Below are positions 8,201 to 10,856 of a stretch of DNA of 10,856 bases, piece after piece. Source of the stretch: Betaproteobacteria bacterium (lineage in GTDB: Bacteria; Pseudomonadota; Gammaproteobacteria; Burkholderiales; Rhodocyclaceae); NCBI GenBank assembly GCA_028065725.1, contig JAPTVL010000502.1, positions 1 to 10,856 on the forward strand. Reading direction: 5' to 3'. The first letter of the stretch is position 1. Every line of letters starts with the position of its first letter. Position numbers and translations under genes: made by a program. Under the pieces are notes generated by a model. The model had not been told where the DNA came from. It saw nothing but the letters and a program-made list of their open reading frames with translations, and made no database searches.

Positions 8201-8511
8201 ACGTGCCTTGGGCCATCGCGGCCAGAAGTCGCCTGCATACCCGCGTCTTGCGCGTGTTCGCCCAGATCGGACGGCGGCAAGAAGAAAACGGCTGTTGGGA
8301 ACGGGCGATAGAGTGCTACCGGAAGGGAATTGAAGTCGCTCCTGCGTCCGAGGCGTTTTATCAACGTCTGATGATCTCCCACCATCGGCTCGGTCAACGC
8401 GCAGACGCTCTTGCGGTGTATCGGCGTTGCCAGGCTGCGCTGGACGCGCTGTTATCGATTGCGCCGTCCGCCGAAACCGTCTCCCTCCACCAATCCATCA
8501 TTCGCTCCTGA
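5296..8511 (+). CDS. MalT-like STAND ATPase regulator with C-terminal winged helix and BTAD domain
   Basis: A probable transcription activator of 1071 residues if started at GTG 5296. The N-terminal NTPase has Walker A GPPGAGKTT (42-50), a Walker B-like FALVFDN (127-133), the VLVSRSEPSG motif (161-170) and AQGWVSGLVLM (220-230), all typical of MalT-type STAND proteins. A long alpha-helical TPR-like middle follows (about 330-800). From about 823 there is an OmpR-like winged helix (KVYTLGRFTLVKDG, then LLSEALWPD and TLHRLRKLLGD). Next comes a BTAD domain from WIDVWAFERLL (919-929) to AIECYRKGIEVAP and ADALAVYRRCQAAL. This replaces the LuxR helix-turn-helix of MalT with SARP-like DNA binding. 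The frame is open back to a TTG at 5068, but that stretch contains the nif promoter and reads like non-coding sequence. The GTG has a modest GGGA five bases upstream. It is divergent from nifV. The ligand and targets are not visible. The domain call is firm; the start is less certain. Confidence 0.88.
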   Translation: MSSQPSDTSKVALPVLHDVLKRLPLFQVIDKAKPHKILWISGPPGAGKTTLIASYLEQANLPAMWYQVDEWDSDPATLFNTLGRAAQVAFPKQTFPLPPFIPEYHAALRAFAGRYFRALFGSLRRPFALVFDNLQDAGSADTFHEILQEALTQVPDHSLVVLVSRSEPSGVYARGRAQAGWAMIDWEMLRLTKDETAEIARLHGKEIQDGASLARLHAEAQGWVSGLVLMLEGNRFGSPSCEQPIESSFESVFRVFANEILRKNDEASQLILLKTSVMPAFSSEQAALLTGEAGADYLFVGMHRKNYFLVKDSSLTLEYEYHPLFREFLLVEATKRFSPGELATLRIRAAMLLEKAGRFEHAVVLYAEAEDWQNAARMVLEHAPHMLAQGSNRTVEKWIALLPATTLGSSPWLVYWLGSCRMAFNPVEGRHLFEKAYRQFEASGMRDGLLLAWCGIADTFVLEFSDFRPFQEWVLRLESLLAASPEFPSPEIEMRVAISGFAALHFSHPFHPRLRQWQSQIEAFVQDPMPSPAKGMISALLVHHLILTGDLRKAAMQMRLLGPAIRGPESSPMNKIFWSVVEGIYFWQVAEIDASKAALQEGLDVGAATGIHINDGILTLLTIYAALSEGATDVAGSLLQGLPAKINPLRRLDVAHVHFVTGWHALICGDAHAALAHVEASRQLIESAGAYFPKTFNRIASGHVYCVLGQYERVEQILGEIGRDTDAAGSDFLKFEAHLLAARLASLRSDEAALLTSLRAALSLGRSLGMMNHVWAQPRVISQLLVKALESGIETEYVNEWIRKHKLVPASPPIDVEHWRWRIKVYTLGRFTLVKDGATLRAGSKAQGKPLELLKALVAMGGRDVSLALLSEALWPDSEGDVAAGTLDTTLHRLRKLLGDRDALALTDGKLSINAHHCWIDVWAFERLLGTIESLFKQGEVSDPRLDVDSLFANLLQMYQGEFLSQEDDVPWAIAARSRLHTRVLRVFAQIGRRQEENGCWERAIECYRKGIEVAPASEAFYQRLMISHHRLGQRADALAVYRRCQAALDALLSIAPSAETVSLHQSIIRS

Positions 8512-8518
8512 ATCCATC

Positions 8519-8545
8519 GCGAGTCTTCGCATCGCGGGGACTCGC
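8519..8545 (+). terminator. Possible hairpin just after the regulator gene
   Basis: GCGAGTC at 8519-8525 pairs perfectly with GACTCGC at 8539-8545 across a 13-nt loop, starting 8 bp after the stop codon. No T-run follows, so an intrinsic terminator is doubtful; it may only be an mRNA 3'-end structure. Confidence 0.3.
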
Positions 8546-8612
8546 CTTCTGCATCGATGCCTGGCTGAAGAGACTACGCCCGCCGGAAATCCTTCGGTCG
8601 GAACAGCATTTT

Positions 8613-8629
8613 TGTAAGCCATCTGTAAG
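8613..8629 (+). promoter_or_regulatory. TGTAAG direct repeats with 11-bp period upstream of the exported-protein gene
   Basis: TGTAAGCCATCTGTAAG contains the same hexamer at 8613-8618 and 8624-8629, exactly one helical turn (11 bp) apart. A weak -10-like TAGTCT follows at 8641-8646. SARP/BTAD activators typically bind direct heptamer repeats at 11-bp spacing immediately upstream of a -10 box. The gene immediately upstream encodes such a domain, so this is a candidate binding site for it. The rest of the 8512-8755 gap shows only the weak hairpin at 8519-8545. Confidence 0.4.
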
Positions 8630-8755
8630 TCCCCGGCCCGTAGTCTTGCCCTGAGCGTCGCAATCGCCCGTTCTTCGAAGCGTGGTCGGACTCGACGTTC
8701 TCGGGCCCTTATCGGCACATTGAACTGGATTTACCAGACTTAAAGGAGAAGCACC

Positions 8756-9028
8756 ATGTCCAGCGCACAAATAATTCTTTACCTCGCCATGCTTGGTTCC
8801 ATGAGCCAGGCGGGCGCGGAAACGCCATACCAACACGAATATCTCAATGGCGGGTATTTCGATGGCGTGCCTGATGCCAGGAACGCCGCCGAGCGAGGCG
8901 ATAACGGCACCGGAGATGGAGGAACCGCGCACGCGAAAAACAACAGCGATGCGGAACCGCACGTCCAGACGAGCAAACAGTCTAGGGGAATTGCGATTTC
9001 TGTAGAAAAAACAGCCATGCCAAATTGA
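8756..9028 (+). CDS. Small probable exported protein, function unknown
   Basis: A 90-residue protein I do not recognise. The start is well supported by AAAGGAGAA seven to fifteen bases before the ATG. The first 21 residues (MSSAQIILYLAMLGSMSQAGA) form a hydrophobic segment ending in AGA, which could be a signal peptidase I site before ETPYQHEY. It lacks the basic residues usually found at the start of signal peptides, so export is likely but not certain. The remainder is hydrophilic, rich in Gly, Asn, Asp and Ala, without cysteines and probably disordered (ERGDNGTGDGGTAHAKNNSD). There is no PEP-CTERM tail or second membrane segment. It lies between the BTAD regulator and a PEP-CTERM protein on the same strand, suggesting a cell-envelope or matrix role. 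That role is inference from position only. Confidence 0.7.
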   Translation: MSSAQIILYLAMLGSMSQAGAETPYQHEYLNGGYFDGVPDARNAAERGDNGTGDGGTAHAKNNSDAEPHVQTSKQSRGIAISVEKTAMPN

Positions 9029-9130
9029 TATCCCGTATCGCAGGTGCTTAAGCGATGCCGCAGCTTTGTGGGCAGATGATAATCGCGCCATGCGATGTTG
9101 CTTGTTCAACTACTGATTGGGAGCGTTAAG

Positions 9131-9883
9131 ATGAAAACGAAATTCAAATGGGCTAGAAGTGGAAGAACTGCATTACCCGCCGCCATCTTGCTGACAGGCG
9201 TTTTGACTATGGCAAGCGCGACGGCCGGCATCATTACTGTGCCCGGAACCGCGAATATTTTCGCGGCAGGCCAAGCATCGACCAGCATCATCGGGAGTGA
9301 TGGTTCGGTTCCGCCTTCTATTTCACTGGAAGCTGGTACAACCGCTATCAAGTTTTCAAGCGTGACCGGCACGGTACACATCGGTAATCCTGGTAACCCA
9401 GCGTATGGGCCGGAAAGCGCTACCCTCCAGAGCGCGTTTTTCATCGGTCATCCGAGCCTGCCTGTATCTGATCTGAATATCGATCGCACCGGAACGTCGC
9501 TTTGGGGGACGTTTCTCGATGACACGACGCCGACCGGCGCGCATCCAGAAAGCCTTGATTTCACAACTGGGGCCCTTGGCATTAGTTTTGCTAGCCTCAG
9601 TCCGACGCTTAGGCAGACGTTTTTCATAGGCGACGGTCTCACGGGCACCGGGAGCGGAAGTTCACAATCCTTCTTCGTCCCCGCTGGGGCAACCCGCCTT
9701 GTCCTGGGTGTGCTCGACTCCGTGCTTCCTCTGAATTCGCACCCCGGTGCTGCCTACTACAACAATACCGGTGCGTTTACCGTCGGCTACGATCTGGCCG
9801 CCCCGGTTCCCGAGCCAGGAACCTGGACCCTTTTGCTGGCAGGCCTGGGGCTGATTGGGTTGCGTGCGATACGGCGTGTGTGA
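9131..9883 (+). CDS. PEP-CTERM sorting-domain protein with LecA/PA-IL-like C-terminal region
   Basis: A 250-residue exported protein. Residues 1-32 form a signal peptide with a basic n-region (MKTKFKWARSGR), a hydrophobic core and a likely cut after ATA (30-32). The last 25 residues are a textbook PEP-CTERM tail: VPEPG (226-230), a hydrophobic helix TWTLLLAGLGLIGL and the basic end RAIRRV. Such tails are processed by exosortase in bacteria that make exopolysaccharide or floc matrix. The mature part has no cysteines and looks beta-rich. TRLVLGVLDS followed by GAAYYNNTGAFTVGYDL (188-222) resembles the calcium-dependent galactose lectin LecA, in which an NNSGSF-type motif supplies Ca ligands (here Asn211 and Asn212). 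Sugar binding is therefore possible but unproven. The start at 9131 has GGGAG nearby; an upstream in-frame ATG at 9095 would spoil the signal peptide. No exosortase lies in this window. Confidence 0.88.
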   Translation: MKTKFKWARSGRTALPAAILLTGVLTMASATAGIITVPGTANIFAAGQASTSIIGSDGSVPPSISLEAGTTAIKFSSVTGTVHIGNPGNPAYGPESATLQSAFFIGHPSLPVSDLNIDRTGTSLWGTFLDDTTPTGAHPESLDFTTGALGISFASLSPTLRQTFFIGDGLTGTGSGSSQSFFVPAGATRLVLGVLDSVLPLNSHPGAAYYNNTGAFTVGYDLAAPVPEPGTWTLLLAGLGLIGLRAIRRV

Positions 9884-9976
9884 TTGCGGCACGCGGCTGT
9901 AAGCATTGAAGCGATTGGGAAATCGCGGCCCGTTCGCCTCTGTCATTTTGAAACCATGTTTATCAGGGGACACAAC

Positions 9977-10525
9977 ATGAACGACAAATACGAGAAATCC
10001 TTCACGAAACTGCATGATGAACTCGTCGGACTACCCAAAGACGTCCGCGTAGAATTCATCAAACGATTCCAGCGTCATAACTTTTCAGCACGTCTGGACG
10101 CTTACCATTCCGTGCGCGATATCTTCGGATTCGGGAATGCCTGTTCACAGACTTATCTTCTTTTCCTTTCGGGGCGGGACAAGACAGATCGTTTGGGCAA
10201 GATAACCTTGCCACTGCACCTCTGCGGGGCAGCAACCGAGGGACTGCAAGGCGGATTGGTCATGGTGCGGGAACCCGACTTTGTGGCCACATCACACGGC
10301 GCGACCCCGTCATTTTTAACCGTAACTCCACACGCACATCGCCAGGCGCTTGGTGCTCACACCAAACTTCTGGACCGAGCGAACAATCTGCTAATTAGTG
10401 AGAGCTTTCTGACAGATGTATCAGTCGACGTTACGTCTTGGCGGCACGACGGATCTCCTGCCGCCGATACCGAATTTTCCTGGATGTGTACTGTTGAAGG
10501 CGCGATTGCGCTGTTCATAGAATGA
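9977..10525 (+). CDS. Conserved-looking hypothetical cytoplasmic protein
   Basis: A 182-residue protein I cannot assign to a family. The ATG at 9977 has AGGGGA five to ten bases upstream and begins MNDKYEKSFTKLHDELVGLP. The frame is open further back to the PEP-CTERM gene's stop, but that part has no plausible ribosome site. It has no signal peptide or membrane helix. The N-terminal 50 residues are charged and probably helical (LPKDVRVEFIKRFQRHNF). The rest mixes hydrophobic strands (QTYLLFLS, KITLPLHLCG, GGLVMVREPDFVAT) with loops, and it ends abruptly with GAIALFIE. There are two Cys in the first half and one near the end, without a CxxC pattern. It follows the PEP-CTERM gene by 93 bp on the same strand, so co-transcription is possible. 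Its stop is 23 bp from the end of the convergent alanine dehydrogenase gene. Confidence 0.7.
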   Translation: MNDKYEKSFTKLHDELVGLPKDVRVEFIKRFQRHNFSARLDAYHSVRDIFGFGNACSQTYLLFLSGRDKTDRLGKITLPLHLCGAATEGLQGGLVMVREPDFVATSHGATPSFLTVTPHAHRQALGAHTKLLDRANNLLISESFLTDVSVDVTSWRHDGSPAADTEFSWMCTVEGAIALFIE

Positions 10526-10548
10526 AACACTGAACAAGTCCACGTTTT

Positions 10549-10856
10549 TCATTCCGGCGCATGGCGGAATCCAGTCGACACAGACACTCGACCCCCGGCT
10601 TTCGCTGAGACAACTTGTTCCTCGCATCCATAGGCTGCCAGCACCGTCTGCAACGGCTCCATCGCATACCCCAGATCCGCGGCGACGGCCGGATGGGTGA
10701 CCTGCCCGCGCAGCACGTTGAGGCCGTCCCGCAGACCGGGATTGCCCAGCAGCGCCCGCGCATGGCCCTTGTCGGCGAGTTCCAGTACGAGCGGCAGCGT
10801 GGCCTGCGTCAGCGCCAGCGTAGCGGTGCGCGCGACCGCGCCCGGCATGTTGGTGA
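10549..10856 (-). CDS. ald: Alanine dehydrogenase, C-terminal end (partial, 5' part off the right edge)
   Basis: The last 101 codons of an alanine dehydrogenase, the NAD-dependent enzyme interconverting L-alanine with pyruvate and ammonia. The fragment opens TNMPGAVARTATLALTQATL and continues LVLELADKGHARALLGNPGLRDGLNVLRGQVTHPAVAADLGYAMEPL, in line with the conserved Ald C-terminus (NMPGAVARTST, ADKG, GLNVxxGxVT, AVAxDLG). In the family the protein normally ends shortly after this point. Here about 25 further residues follow (AYGCEEQVVSAKAGGRVS and on, ending RHAPE). They are encoded by a REP-like repeat, which also supplies the stop codon. The gene converges with the upstream hypothetical gene. 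Family assignment is confident; whether the tail matters is unknown. Confidence 0.9.
   Translation of the reverse strand, partial: TNMPGAVARTATLALTQATLPLVLELADKGHARALLGNPGLRDGLNVLRGQVTHPAVAADLGYAMEPLQTVLAAYGCEEQVVSAKAGGRVSVSTGFRHAPE
10551..10612. repeat. Degenerate REP-like palindromic element
   Basis: ATTCCG at 10551-10556 pairs with CGGAAT at 10565-10570 around an 8-nt loop. It is followed by CCAGTCGAC, then by CCCCCGGCTTTCGCTG at 10592-10607. This ordering (ATTCC-GCG-core-GGAATCCAG, then a second CCCGG-CTTTCG-C arm) resembles the dispersed intergenic REP/dRS3-like repeats common in beta- and gammaproteobacteria. The second arm has lost its pairing partner, so the copy looks decayed. It lies between convergent genes and overlaps the end of ald. 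Confidence 0.55.

Noticed and set aside
8633..8656. A possible sigma-54 promoter (CGGCCC...TTGCCC) upstream of the small exported protein
   Set aside because: The GG and GC elements are 11 bases apart instead of the required 10, and the -24 box is poor. Sigma-54 control is known for PEP-CTERM genes in some bacteria, so it was worth checking.
8720..8748. TTGAAC as a -35 box just upstream of the 8756 start
   Set aside because: At 17-bp spacing there is no -10-like sequence; the position falls on the ribosome-binding region.
1..10856. tRNA, rRNA, CRISPR arrays, insertion sequences or phage genes
   Set aside because: No direct-repeat array, transposase motif or recognisable stable-RNA sequence was seen on either strand.

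Overview
The window looks like chromosomal DNA from a nitrogen-fixing betaproteobacterium, perhaps Rhodocyclales or a related group. This rests on a high-GC nif/fix operon with a sigma-54/NifA promoter, a PEP-CTERM surface protein, and a REP-like repeat of a type common in beta- and gammaproteobacteria. The taxonomic placement is inference; the gene content is read directly.

Positions 1-5068 (minus strand) hold a tight operon read right to left: nifV (homocitrate synthase), a cysE/nifP-type serine acetyltransferase, nifW, fixA, fixB and fixC, the last cut by the left edge. Gaps are 13-26 bp and most genes have a clear Shine-Dalgarno sequence. The operon combines FeMo-cofactor homocitrate supply (NifV), a cysteine precursor for Fe-S cluster building (CysE), nitrogenase maturation/protection (NifW), and the electron-bifurcating flavoprotein complex that supplies low-potential electrons to nitrogenase (FixABC). 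Upstream of nifV is a near-consensus -24/-12 sigma-54 promoter (5108-5122) and, about 90 bp further upstream, a perfect TGT-N10-ACA NifA activator site (5206-5221).

Positions 5296-8511 (plus strand, divergent from the nif operon) encode a large STAND-type MalT-like ATPase regulator. It ends in an OmpR-like winged helix plus BTAD domain, a SARP-like DNA-binding architecture, in place of the usual LuxR helix-turn-helix. The 227-bp divergent region carries the nif control sites and a 14-bp near-palindrome.

Positions 8512-10525 (plus strand) follow the regulator with a small, probably exported 90-residue protein of unknown function, a PEP-CTERM protein whose C-terminal part resembles the LecA/PA-IL lectin fold, and a 182-residue cytoplasmic protein I do not recognise. 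A pair of TGTAAG direct repeats exactly 11 bp apart lies upstream of the small protein gene. That is the geometry used by SARP-family activators, so the large regulator may control these surface-protein genes. This link is a hypothesis.

Positions 10549-10856 (minus strand, convergent) hold the 3' end of an alanine dehydrogenase gene. Its last codons and stop lie inside a decayed REP-like repeat.
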